NCBI RefSeq assembly: GCF_029813775.1
Contig: NZ_JARVKW010000052.1
Coordinates: 1 to 48,330 of the forward strand
Direction of reading: 5' to 3'
Origin: Streptomyces sp. DH24
GTDB taxonomy: Bacteria > Actinomycetota > Actinomycetes > Streptomycetales > Streptomycetaceae
DNA length: 48,330 nt
Shown here one piece after another: positions 17,162 through 25,378 of the stretch; within the stretch, counting starts at the first letter, position 1; each line of letters opens with the position of its first letter. The position numbers were made by a program, and so were the translations under genes. Below the pieces are notes generated by a model that worked only from the letters and a program-made list of their open reading frames with translations, was not told the DNA's origin and did no database searches.

Positions 17162-18814
17162 ATGCCCCCCACGCTCGCCTCGCTCGTCCACCACTCCGCG
17201 CTGAAGCTGACCGTGCGGGCCGGCGAGGACCGCCTGGACCTGCCCGTGCGCTGGGCGCACGTCAGCGAGCTCGCCGACCCCGTGCCCTACATGGAGGGCG
17301 GGGAACTGCTGCTGATCACCGCGCTGAAACTCGACGCGGAGGACCCGGAGGCGATGCGCCGCTACGTCAAGCGGCTCGTCGAGGCGGGCGTCGTCGGGCT
17401 CGGCTTCGCCGTCGGCGTCAACTACGAGGAGATCCCCGGGGCCCTCGTCGAGGCGGCACGAAAGGAAGGGCTGCCGCTGCTGGAGGTGCCGCGCCGCACC
17501 CCCTTCCTCGCCATCAGCAAGGCCGTGTCCGCCGCGATCGCCGCCGACCAGTACCGGGCCGTCACCGCGGGCTTCGCCGCGCAGCGCGAGCTGACCCGGC
17601 AGGCCCTCAACTCCGGCCCCGAAGGACTGCTCGCCGCGCTCGCCGCACAGGTCGACGGCTGGGCGGCGCTGTACGACGCCTCCGGGGCCGTCGTCGCCAC
17701 GGCACCCGAGTGGGCCGTCCGGCGCGCCGCCCGGCTGACGGAGGACGTGCGGCGGCTGCGGGAGCGGACCGCGCCCGCCTCCTCCGTCGTGGGCGGCCCC
17801 GACCACGAGGACCGCGTCGAACTGCACTCCCTCGGCACCGGCCGGCGGCCCCGCGCCGCGCTCGCCGTCGGCACGGCCGCCGCCCTCGGCACCGCCGAGC
17901 GCTACGCCGTCCACTCGGCGATCGCCCTGCTCACCCTCACCACGGAACGCTCGCGCTCGCTGCACGCGGCCGAACAGCGGATCGGCGCCGCCGTGCTGCG
18001 CATGCTGCTGGCCGGGGAACCGGACCACGCCCGCGCGGTCGCCGGCGACCTGTACGGCGGGCTGCTCGACGCGCCCTTCCGGGTCGTCGTCGCCGAGTCG
18101 GTGTCGGTCTCCTCCGTGCGGGTCCACCCCGACCCGCACCCGCCCGCGCCCGCCAGGCCGTCGGCCGCCGCGCTCGCCGCCGCCGACACGGGCGGGGACC
18201 CGCTCGGCGCGCTCGCCGAGGTCGTGGAGTCCGCCGCCGCCCGCGCGGGCGAGGCGGTGCTCGTCGTGCCCGACGGGGAGCGGCTGGTGGTGCTGGCCGG
18301 GGACGGCGGGGCGGCCGTCGCGGCCTGCGGCGAGTACGCCGCCGCGCTGGAGGCGGGCAGGCCGGAGCAGGCCGCGGCCGGCGACGAGGACGAACTCGTC
18401 CTCGGCATGTCGGGACCGGCCGGCCCCATCGCCGCGTCGGCCGCCTACAAGCAGGCCGAGCAGGCGCTGTCGGTGGCGCGTCGGCGCGGCCGGGTCCTGG
18501 TCGAGCACGAGCAGCTCGCGGCCGGGTCGGTGCTGCCGCTGCTCGCCGACGACGCGGTGCGGGCGTTCGCCGACGGACTGCTGCGGGCGCTGTACGAGCA
18601 CGACGCGACCGGCCGCGGCGACCTCGTCAAGTCGCTGCGCGCCTGGCTGTCCCGGCACGGCCAGTGGGACGCGGCGGCGGCCGACCTCGGGGTGCACCGG
18701 CACACCCTGCGCTACCGCATGCGGCGCGTCGAGGAGATCCTCGGCCGGTCGCTCGACGACGCGGACGTCCGCATGGAGCTGTGGCTCGCCCTGAAGGCCA
18801 CGTCCACCGAGTAG
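17162..18814 (+). CDS. PucR-family transcriptional regulator
   Basis: This 550-residue regulator has the PucR N-terminal domain (about 1-130, with VRWAHVSELADPVPYMEGGELLL as its hallmark), a central region of the GAF/GGDEF-related kind, and a C-terminal PucR-type helix-turn-helix (about 485-535, with DLGVHRHTLRYRMRRVEEILG). PucR proteins often control the breakdown of nitrogen compounds such as purines, and several PucR-like proteins near gabT respond to GABA or semialdehydes. Here it stands 137 bases before an aldehyde dehydrogenase on the same strand and 2.8 kb from gabT. This suggests control of GABA use, but no operator was identified. The ATG at 17162 has a GAAGG ribosome site. Confidence 0.93.
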   Translation: MPPTLASLVHHSALKLTVRAGEDRLDLPVRWAHVSELADPVPYMEGGELLLITALKLDAEDPEAMRRYVKRLVEAGVVGLGFAVGVNYEEIPGALVEAARKEGLPLLEVPRRTPFLAISKAVSAAIAADQYRAVTAGFAAQRELTRQALNSGPEGLLAALAAQVDGWAALYDASGAVVATAPEWAVRRAARLTEDVRRLRERTAPASSVVGGPDHEDRVELHSLGTGRRPRAALAVGTAAALGTAERYAVHSAIALLTLTTERSRSLHAAEQRIGAAVLRMLLAGEPDHARAVAGDLYGGLLDAPFRVVVAESVSVSSVRVHPDPHPPAPARPSAAALAAADTGGDPLGALAEVVESAAARAGEAVLVVPDGERLVVLAGDGGAAVAACGEYAAALEAGRPEQAAAGDEDELVLGMSGPAGPIAASAAYKQAEQALSVARRRGRVLVEHEQLAAGSVLPLLADDAVRAFADGLLRALYEHDATGRGDLVKSLRAWLSRHGQWDAAAADLGVHRHTLRYRMRRVEEILGRSLDDADVRMELWLALKATSTE

Positions 18815-18951
18815 GCGGCCCCGTACGCCAATCCGTCCTACCGGGAACGCCCACTGCTACGACTCGGACAAACGATCCCCCGCCGTCCCGGACCTACGGT
18901 GGACCCGACAGCACCAGCACACCCCCAACGCGGAAGGGCCGGGACTCGACT

Positions 18952-20397
18952 ATGACTTCCACCCACGCCTTCTGGCTCGCCGGCCGCCAGGTCACCGGCG
19001 AGGACACCTTCGACGTCACCTCCCCGTGGGACGGCCGGGTCGTCGGCACGGTCTCCGTGCCCACCGGCGCCCAGGTCGAGGAGGCCGTGGCCGCCGCGTA
19101 CGCCGTACGGGACGAGTTCGCCGCCACCCCCGCCCACGTGCGCGCCGCCGCCCTCGACCACGTCAGCCGGCGGCTCGTCGAGCGCACCGAGGAGATCGCC
19201 CGGCTGATCTCCGCCGAGAACGGCAAGCCGATCAAGTGGGCCCGGGGCGAAGTCGGGCGCGCGGTCTCCGTGTTCCGGTTCGCCGCCGAGGAGGCCCGGC
19301 GGTTCAACGGCGGCGAGGCGCAGCGCCTCGACACCGACCTCGGCGGCCAGGGCCGGCTCGCCTTCACCCGGCGCTTCCCGAAGGGTGTCGTGCTCGGCAT
19401 CGCGCCCTTCAACTTCCCGCTGAACCTGTGCGCCCACAAGATCGCCCCGGCCATCGCCGCCGGCGCGCCGATCATCCTCAAGCCGGCGCCCGCCACCCCG
19501 CTGTCCGGCCTGGTCATCGGCGAGCTGCTCGCCGAGACCGAGCTGCCCGCCGGTTCCTGGAGCATCCTCCCGGTGCCGAACGAGGCCATGCCCGCGCTGG
19601 TCCAGGACGAGCGGCTGCCGGTCATCTCCTTCACCGGCTCCGAGAAGGTCGGCTACGCGATCATGGACTCGGTGCCGCGCAAGCACTGCACGCTGGAGCT
19701 GGGCGGCAACGGCGCGGCCGTCGTACTGGCCGACTGGGCCAGCGACGAGGACCTGGACTGGGCCGCGACCCGCATCGCGACCTTCTCCAACTACCAGGGC
19801 GGCCAGTCCTGCATCTCCGTGCAGCGTGTGATCGCCGACGCCTCCGTGTACGACCGGCTGCTGCCGCGCGTCGTCGCCGCCGTCGAGGCCCAGGTCACCG
19901 GCGACCCGTCCGACGACAGGACGGACGTCGGCCCGCTGGTCAGCGAGGACGCCGCCAAGCGCGTCGAGACGTGGGTGGACGAGGCCGTGGCCGCCGGCGC
20001 GAAGCTGCTCACCGGCGGCAAGCGCGACGGCGCCTCCTACGCGCCGACCGTCCTCACCGAGGTGCCCGCCGACGTGACGATCTCCTGCGAGGAGGTCTTC
20101 GGGCCGGTCCTGACCGTGCAGAGGGTGGACGGCGAGGCTGAGGCCTTCGCCGCCGTCAACGACTCCAAGTACGGCCTCCAGGCGGGCGTGTTCACGCACG
20201 ACCTGGGGACCGCCTTCCGCGCCCACCGCGCCCTGGAGGTCGGCGGCGTCGTCATCGGCGACGTGCCGTCCTACCGCGCCGACCAGATGCCGTACGGCGG
20301 CGTCAAGCAGTCCGGCGTGGGCCGCGAGGGCGTGCGGTTCGCGATGGACGACTACACGTACGAGCGCGTGATGGTCCTGACGGGCATCGCTCTCTGA
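18952..20397 (+). CDS. aldehyde dehydrogenase, probable succinate-semialdehyde dehydrogenase role
   Basis: This 481-residue aldehyde dehydrogenase has PFNFPLN for cofactor binding, LELGGNGAAVV with the general-base Glu, and GGQSCISVQR with catalytic Cys287, then EEVFGPVL. The GQSCIS environment and the C-terminal YRADQMPYGGVKQSG are typical of a group that includes lactaldehyde, succinate-semialdehyde and sulfolactaldehyde dehydrogenases, so sequence alone does not fix the substrate. Its place after a PucR regulator and near gabT supports oxidation of succinate semialdehyde to succinate. The ATG at 18952 is preceded by purine runs (GGAAGGG and GGGA). A strong hairpin follows the stop. Confidence 0.87.
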   Translation: MTSTHAFWLAGRQVTGEDTFDVTSPWDGRVVGTVSVPTGAQVEEAVAAAYAVRDEFAATPAHVRAAALDHVSRRLVERTEEIARLISAENGKPIKWARGEVGRAVSVFRFAAEEARRFNGGEAQRLDTDLGGQGRLAFTRRFPKGVVLGIAPFNFPLNLCAHKIAPAIAAGAPIILKPAPATPLSGLVIGELLAETELPAGSWSILPVPNEAMPALVQDERLPVISFTGSEKVGYAIMDSVPRKHCTLELGGNGAAVVLADWASDEDLDWAATRIATFSNYQGGQSCISVQRVIADASVYDRLLPRVVAAVEAQVTGDPSDDRTDVGPLVSEDAAKRVETWVDEAVAAGAKLLTGGKRDGASYAPTVLTEVPADVTISCEEVFGPVLTVQRVDGEAEAFAAVNDSKYGLQAGVFTHDLGTAFRAHRALEVGGVVIGDVPSYRADQMPYGGVKQSGVGREGVRFAMDDYTYERVMVLTGIAL

Positions 20398-20409
20398 CGG
20401 CACCCGCGA

Positions 20410-20453
20410 GCCAACGGCCGGAGCCCGTCTGTGCGGGGGCTCCGGCCGTTGGC
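20410..20453. terminator. bidirectional terminator hairpin
   Basis: A perfect 17-bp stem (20410-20426 with 20437-20453) with a 10-base loop lies between the convergent aldehyde dehydrogenase and GH3 genes, 12 bases past the first stop. It can end transcription from both sides. Confidence 0.85.
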
Positions 20454-20476
20454 GTGCGCCGGCCTCGTCCGGACCC

Positions 20477-23308
20477 TCAGCCGGAGAAGCCGACGTGCGC
20501 GAGCCGCAGCGGGCCGCGCAGCCTCAGGGACACGTCGTGCACCCCGGCGGCGGTGAAGCCGGCGCCGACGGTCGTGTAGTCGTACGGGCCCGGCGTGGGC
20601 GTCTCCAGCGTCAGGACCGCCCGCGCGGTGCCGCCGTCCAGGGACACCTCGACGCTGCCCTCGCCCGCGACCTCGACCGTCACCCGCGTCACCCCGGAGC
20701 CGAAGTCGCAGGCTCGAAACAGGAGTTCACCCCCGTCACCGCCCCCGACCGGCGTCACCGCGTCGCCCGCCGTCCTCGAGCGGTCGGTGATCTCCGTGCC
20801 GCTCTGCTCGTCGAAGTCGGCGGCTGCCAGCCCGCGTTCGACGACCGGGCGGGGCTCGCCGGGCTCACCGTCGAGCATGACCGTGGTCCGCAGCCGGACG
20901 TCCTCGCTGGAGGCACCCACGAGGAGTTCGTACGGGCCCGGCTCCACCCGCCACCGGCCGTGCGCGACGTCCCAGAACGCGAAGGCGGACAGCGGCACGT
21001 CGAAGGCGAGATCGGCCGTGGCGCCCGGCGCCAGGGTGATCCGGCGGTGCGCCGCCAGCTCCCGGCGCGGGCGCGGCACCGACGGGTCGACGGCCCGCGT
21101 GTAGAGCTGGGCGACCTCGTCGGCCGTCACGTCACCGGTGTTGGTGACCGTGAACGACACCCGCACCGCGTCCTCGTCGACGCGGGCCGTGAGGCCGCCG
21201 TACGCGAACGACGCGTAGGACAGGCCGTGCCCGAACGGGAACAGCGGGGTGCCCTCGAAGTACAGGTAGGTCTGCCGGCCGCCGATCACGTCGTAGTCGA
21301 GCAGGCCGGGCAGGTCGGCGTCGTCGGCGTACCAGGTCTGCGGGAGCCGGCCGGCGGGGGAGGTGTCGCCGGCCAGCACCCGGGCCAGGGCGGTGCCCGC
21401 CGCCTGCCCGCCGTGCGCGGTCCACAGCACCGCCGCCAGGGGCGCCGCGTCGACCGCGTACGGGTAGGCGGAGACCAGCGTCAGCACCGTGCGGGGGTTC
21501 GCGGCGCGGGCCGCGCGCAGCAGCCGTTCCTGGTGGGCGGGCAGCCGCAGCGTCGTGCGGTCCTCGGTCTCGCGGCCGTTGATGTGCGGGTCGTTGCCCG
21601 CGACGACCACCACGACGTCGGCCCGCGCCGCGGCCCGGGTCACGGCGTCCTCGCCGCGCTCGGCGACGACCAGTGCGAACACCTCGGGGTCGGTGTCGGC
21701 AACCTTCACGCCGTCGGCGGCGACCTGCACGTGGCCCCCCGTTCCCAGGTGCCTCAGGAGGTGACCGTTCGCGTGCGGTTCCAGCCGGAACGTCTCCTGT
21801 ACGACCCAGCCGCCGGGCTGGTCGGCGGAGGCGCGCAGGTAGCCGTCGTCGGCGACCGAGAGGTAGCGGCCGTCGGGGGCGCGCAGCGTCAGCACGCCCT
21901 CGCCCCAGTCGACCAGGGCGAGTTCGCTGCCCTCGGCGTCGGTGGTCAGCGGCGGCAGGTCGGTGCGGCCCGCGAGCAGGGCGGGGTCCAGGGCACCCTC
22001 GGCGCCGCGTGCCCCGGCGGGCGGCGCGTCCGCGGCCTCCGGCACGGACAGGTACGTGCCCGACGACGTCCTCAGCCGGACGCGGTCCACGCCCTCCGCG
22101 AACTCCACGTGGTCCGCGCCGAACCGCTCGTACAGGCCGTCCAGCGGTGTGGAGCGGTGGATCAGCGTGCCGCTGTACCAGTCGAGCTTGCACTCGTCGG
22201 CGAGCAGCCCGACGACGGCGACCCGGGTGCCGGGGGACAGGGGCAGCACGCCGTCGTTCCTCAGCAGCACGATCGCCTGCTCGGCGGCCTCCCGGGCGAG
22301 CGCCCGGTGCTCCGGGGTGTCGAAGGCGCCCGGCTCGTCGTACCCGTCGAACTCGCCGAGCCGGAAGCGGACCGACAGCTGCCGGCGCACGGCGGCGTCG
22401 ATGTCCGCCTCGGTCAGCAGGCCCCGCTCCAGGGCGCCGCGGACCCGCGCGAGGATCTTCGAGGAGTCCGTGCCGTGGTCGGTGAAGCTGTCGACGCCGG
22501 CCCGGAGCGCGGCGGCGGTCGCCTCCTCGTGGGTGTCGAAGTAGTGCTCGGAGTCGACCAGGTTGGAGGGCGCGCCCGCGTCCGAGCAGACCAGCAGCTC
22601 CTCCTCGGTCCAGGTGCGCAGGTGCTCGCGCAAGTACGGGGAGACGTGGTTCGGGCGGCCGTTGACCAGGTTGTACGCCGGCATGACGCCCGCCACCGCG
22701 CCCGCCTCGACGGTCTCCCGGAAGGCGCGCAGGTCGTACTCGTGCAGCACGCGCGGGCGGACCGAGCTGGACGAGGTGTCCCGGTCCGTCTCGTTGTTGT
22801 GGGCGAGCCAGTGCTTGAGGACCGGGGCGGTGCGCCAGTACACGGGGTGGTCGCCGCGCAGCCCGCGCGTGTAGGCGGTGGCGATGGCCGAGGTCAGCCT
22901 CGGGTCCTCCGAGTAGCCCTCCTCGCCCCGGCCCCACAGCGGGTGCCGCAGCAGGTTCACGGTCGGGGACCACACGTTCAGGCCGACCCGCTCGTCCCGG
23001 GCGCGCATCGCCCGGGTCTCCTTCGACACCGCGTCGCCGACCCGGCGGACCAGGTCCTCGTTCCAGGTCGCGCCGAGGCCCACCGCCTGCGGGAACACCG
23101 TCGCCGGGCCCATCCAGGCGACGCCGTGCAGGGCCTCCTGGCCGGTGCGGAAGGCGGCGATGCCGAGGCGCTCGACGGCCGGCACGAACTGGTGCAGGAA
23201 GCCGATCTTCTCGTCGAGGCCGAGCCGCGGCAGAAGGTCGTCGACGCGCTTCGCGAACGGCAGGCTCCGGTCGCGGAACGGCGGCGTGGTCGGCGGGTGT
23301 GCGGTCAC
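20477..23308 (-). CDS. family 3 glycoside hydrolase, probable intracellular beta-glucosidase
   Basis: This 943-residue protein has the GH3 N-terminal barrel with the nucleophile in VCSDAGAP (Asp243), then the GH3 C-terminal domain (AIVLLRNDGVLPLSPG; VVVVAGNDPHINGRETEDR). Inside the second domain is an insert (about residues 410-570) with repeated strands, such as YLSVPEA and RYLSVADDG, that looks like a fascin-type beta-trefoil. A fibronectin-III-like domain follows (HRRITLAPGATADLAFDVPL), and the last 120 residues resemble a CBM6-type module. There is no signal peptide, so it acts inside the cell, probably removing glucose from trimmed xyloglucan oligosaccharides. The start is GTG at 23308 with AAGGGGA upstream. 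A LacI-type operator lies 37 bases before the start. Confidence 0.9.
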   Translation of the reverse strand: MTAHPPTTPPFRDRSLPFAKRVDDLLPRLGLDEKIGFLHQFVPAVERLGIAAFRTGQEALHGVAWMGPATVFPQAVGLGATWNEDLVRRVGDAVSKETRAMRARDERVGLNVWSPTVNLLRHPLWGRGEEGYSEDPRLTSAIATAYTRGLRGDHPVYWRTAPVLKHWLAHNNETDRDTSSSSVRPRVLHEYDLRAFRETVEAGAVAGVMPAYNLVNGRPNHVSPYLREHLRTWTEEELLVCSDAGAPSNLVDSEHYFDTHEEATAAALRAGVDSFTDHGTDSSKILARVRGALERGLLTEADIDAAVRRQLSVRFRLGEFDGYDEPGAFDTPEHRALAREAAEQAIVLLRNDGVLPLSPGTRVAVVGLLADECKLDWYSGTLIHRSTPLDGLYERFGADHVEFAEGVDRVRLRTSSGTYLSVPEAADAPPAGARGAEGALDPALLAGRTDLPPLTTDAEGSELALVDWGEGVLTLRAPDGRYLSVADDGYLRASADQPGGWVVQETFRLEPHANGHLLRHLGTGGHVQVAADGVKVADTDPEVFALVVAERGEDAVTRAAARADVVVVVAGNDPHINGRETEDRTTLRLPAHQERLLRAARAANPRTVLTLVSAYPYAVDAAPLAAVLWTAHGGQAAGTALARVLAGDTSPAGRLPQTWYADDADLPGLLDYDVIGGRQTYLYFEGTPLFPFGHGLSYASFAYGGLTARVDEDAVRVSFTVTNTGDVTADEVAQLYTRAVDPSVPRPRRELAAHRRITLAPGATADLAFDVPLSAFAFWDVAHGRWRVEPGPYELLVGASSEDVRLRTTVMLDGEPGEPRPVVERGLAAADFDEQSGTEITDRSRTAGDAVTPVGGGDGGELLFRACDFGSGVTRVTVEVAGEGSVEVSLDGGTARAVLTLETPTPGPYDYTTVGAGFTAAGVHDVSLRLRGPLRLAHVGFSG

Positions 23309-23344
23309 GTGGGGATCCCCTTGCGATGGAACGGCACGACGCTT

Positions 23345-23358
23345 TCGAAGCGCTTCGA
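23345..23358. promoter_or_regulatory. LacI-type operator, GH3 side
   Basis: TCGAAGCGCTTCGA is a perfect 14-bp palindrome. Reading the minus strand, a perfect TTGACA -35 lies at 23387-23382, which would put the transcription start near 23350, within this operator. The same core occurs at 23526, 38288 and (one mismatch) 38201. Confidence 0.85.
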
Positions 23359-23381
23359 TGCTCATTCGGTTCCGGGGTGGG

Positions 23382-23387
23382 TGTCAA
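23382..23387 (-). promoter_or_regulatory. -35 hexamer of the GH3 promoter
   Basis: TTGACA on the minus strand matches the consensus exactly. About 17-18 bases downstream the sequence is TGAGCAT, a poor -10. The operator at 23345-23358 would overlap the transcription start. Confidence 0.5.
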
Positions 23388-23486
23388 GACACCTCGACGC
23401 AACAAGTCCGCTTCCCGGCCGTTATTTCAAGCGGCGCAAGACCATGGGCGTACGGCGGCCGGTCCCAGGAATCTTGGAAGCGACTC

Positions 23487-23515
23487 TTGTGCACCCCCAG
23501 GCGTTCACTTAACCT
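23487..23515 (+). promoter_or_regulatory. promoter of the xyloglucan transport operon
   Basis: TTGTGC (23487-23492) and TAACCT (23510-23515) are separated by exactly 17 bases. They read as a housekeeping-type promoter with a start near 23521, so the operator at 23526-23539 would cover about +5 to +18. Confidence 0.5.
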
Positions 23516-23525
23516 CGCAGCAACA

Positions 23526-23539
23526 TCGAAGCGCTTCGA
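23526..23539. promoter_or_regulatory. LacI-type operator, transport operon side
   Basis: This is a second exact copy of TCGAAGCGCTTCGA, 127 bases before the solute-binding protein start and just downstream of the proposed promoter. A repressor bound here would block the operon encoding the importer and the GH74, GH42, GH95 and GH12 enzymes. Confidence 0.85.
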
Positions 23540-23665
23540 CTGTAGGTCCGCAGCCGGACGGGCGGAACCTTCAAGAGCCGCTTCAGCTCAGCCAGTTCCA
23601 CTGAAGACACCGCAGCCGTCGGCACTACCGCCGGGTGTCCTGGTGCGCCATGAAGGGTTGACGCA

Positions 23666-25351
23666 ATGACGCCGAACGCCGCCTCCACCGGAACCAGCCG
23701 GAGAAGCTTCCTCGCCTCCACGGCGGTGGCCACCGCAGCGGTGGCCGGAGGCATGCCGCTGCTCGCCGCCTGCGGAGGCTCCGACAGCGGGTCGCGCGAG
23801 GGCACCACGTCCGGCAAGGACGCGAAGAAGATCCTCCCCGCCTACGTCGCCGCGGGAGTGGTGACGCCGGACATCCCCGCGAAGAACGGCTCCGCCGTCG
23901 GCTTCACCGGCAAGCTGGACCTGGCGGGCCTGAAGACGTCGGTCCCGAAGAAGCTCGGCAAGGGCGGCAAAGTCAGCGTCATGTCGCCGTTCTGGGGCTC
24001 GCCCCCCAAGAACGACAACGCCTACTACCGGGCGATGAACGACCTGATCGGCGTCGACGTCCGCTGGCAGAACCATGACGGCAACACCTACGACCAGAAG
24101 CTCGGCGCGGTCCTCGCCTCCAGCGACATCCCGGACGTCGTGGTCGTCCCCGGCTGGAACATGTCGGGCAAGATCCCCAGCGCCGTCATCGGCAAGTTCG
24201 CCGACCTCGGCCCCTACCTGTCCGGCGACGCCGTCAAGGAGTACCCGAACCTCGCGGCGATCCCCACCGACGCCTGGCAGCGCTCCATCTTCGGCGGCGA
24301 ACTGCGCGGCCTGCCCATGCCGTCGTCGTACGTCACGGGCATCGCGCCCCTGTACCGCAAGGACATCTTCGACCAGGAGGGCTACGAAGTCCCCACCTCG
24401 GCCGACGAGTTCATGGCGCTGGCCAAGGACGCGACCAACGCGCGGGCCAAGCGGTGGGCGTGCCTCGACATGAAGTGGACCGCGTTCAACGCCTTCGGGG
24501 TGCTGTCCGGCGAGGAGAAGTCCCTCGGCTGGAACATGGTCGACGGCAAGCTCGTATACCGCATCGAGACCGACGAGTACCTGGAGGCGCTGGAGTGGAC
24601 CCGCAAGCTGTTCGCCGCGGGCGTCGTCCACCCCGACGCCAGGCTCGGCAAGAGCCAGGCCACCGACCCCGGCCCGAAGTTCGCCAAGGGCGAGTTCCTG
24701 ATCTACAACCAGGACCTCTCCCAGTGGTGGAGCCGCACCGCCGAACAGGCCGCCCAGAACCCCGAGTTCGAGATCTGGGGCATGGACATCTTCGGCCACG
24801 ACGGCGGCGACCCGACGCTGTGGGCCAAGAACCCCGCCGGCATCTTCGCCTTCGTCAACAAGAAGGCCTCCGAGTCCGTCGTCCGTGACGTGCTCGCCGT
24901 CGCCAACGTCACGGCCGCCCCGTACGGCACCAAGGAGTACATGCTCACCAACTACGGCGTCGAGGGCACCCACTACACGGTCGAGGACGGCGTCCCGGTC
25001 AAGACCGACCAGGGCAACATCGACGTGATGAACGCGTTCGTGATGGTCGCGAGCCCCGCCCCGACCATCGCCCACCCCGACTTCCCCGAGGTCGCCAGGG
25101 GCCAGGTGGAGTGGCAGCAGCGCATGGGCGCCTTCACGAAGAAGTCCTCCTTCTACGGCATGCAGATCACCGAACCCGCCCGGTACGCCAACCTGTCCAA
25201 CGACTTCGAGCAGCTGGAGGACGACATCGTCCGGGGCCGCAAGAAGATCGGCGACATGCAGCAGGCCGTCTCCGACTGGAAGAAGAAGGGCGGCGACGAA
25301 CTGCGCGACTGGTACCGCAAGATCCTCGACGAGAACGGCTCCGCCAACTGA
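23666..25351 (+). CDS. oligosaccharide ABC transporter substrate-binding lipoprotein (LplA-type)
   Basis: This 561-residue extracellular solute-binding protein has a twin-arginine signal (SRRSFLAS, RR at 12-13) and a lipobox LAAC (Cys36), so it should be Tat-exported and lipid-anchored. Its length and segments (VSVMSPFWGSPPKNDNAYY; LYRKDIFDQEGYEVPTSADEFM) match the long LplA-like family that works with LplB/LplC permeases on oligosaccharides. It is the first gene of an operon with two permeases and four glycoside hydrolases, so xyloglucan oligosaccharides are the likely ligand (inference from context). The ATG at 23666 gives the expected signal sequence; a GAAGGG run lies 12 bases or so upstream. 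Confidence 0.92.
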   Translation: MTPNAASTGTSRRSFLASTAVATAAVAGGMPLLAACGGSDSGSREGTTSGKDAKKILPAYVAAGVVTPDIPAKNGSAVGFTGKLDLAGLKTSVPKKLGKGGKVSVMSPFWGSPPKNDNAYYRAMNDLIGVDVRWQNHDGNTYDQKLGAVLASSDIPDVVVVPGWNMSGKIPSAVIGKFADLGPYLSGDAVKEYPNLAAIPTDAWQRSIFGGELRGLPMPSSYVTGIAPLYRKDIFDQEGYEVPTSADEFMALAKDATNARAKRWACLDMKWTAFNAFGVLSGEEKSLGWNMVDGKLVYRIETDEYLEALEWTRKLFAAGVVHPDARLGKSQATDPGPKFAKGEFLIYNQDLSQWWSRTAEQAAQNPEFEIWGMDIFGHDGGDPTLWAKNPAGIFAFVNKKASESVVRDVLAVANVTAAPYGTKEYMLTNYGVEGTHYTVEDGVPVKTDQGNIDVMNAFVMVASPAPTIAHPDFPEVARGQVEWQQRMGAFTKKSSFYGMQITEPARYANLSNDFEQLEDDIVRGRKKIGDMQQAVSDWKKKGGDELRDWYRKILDENGSAN

Positions 25352-25378
25352 CCCCGCACCGAGGCAAGGAGAACGGCT

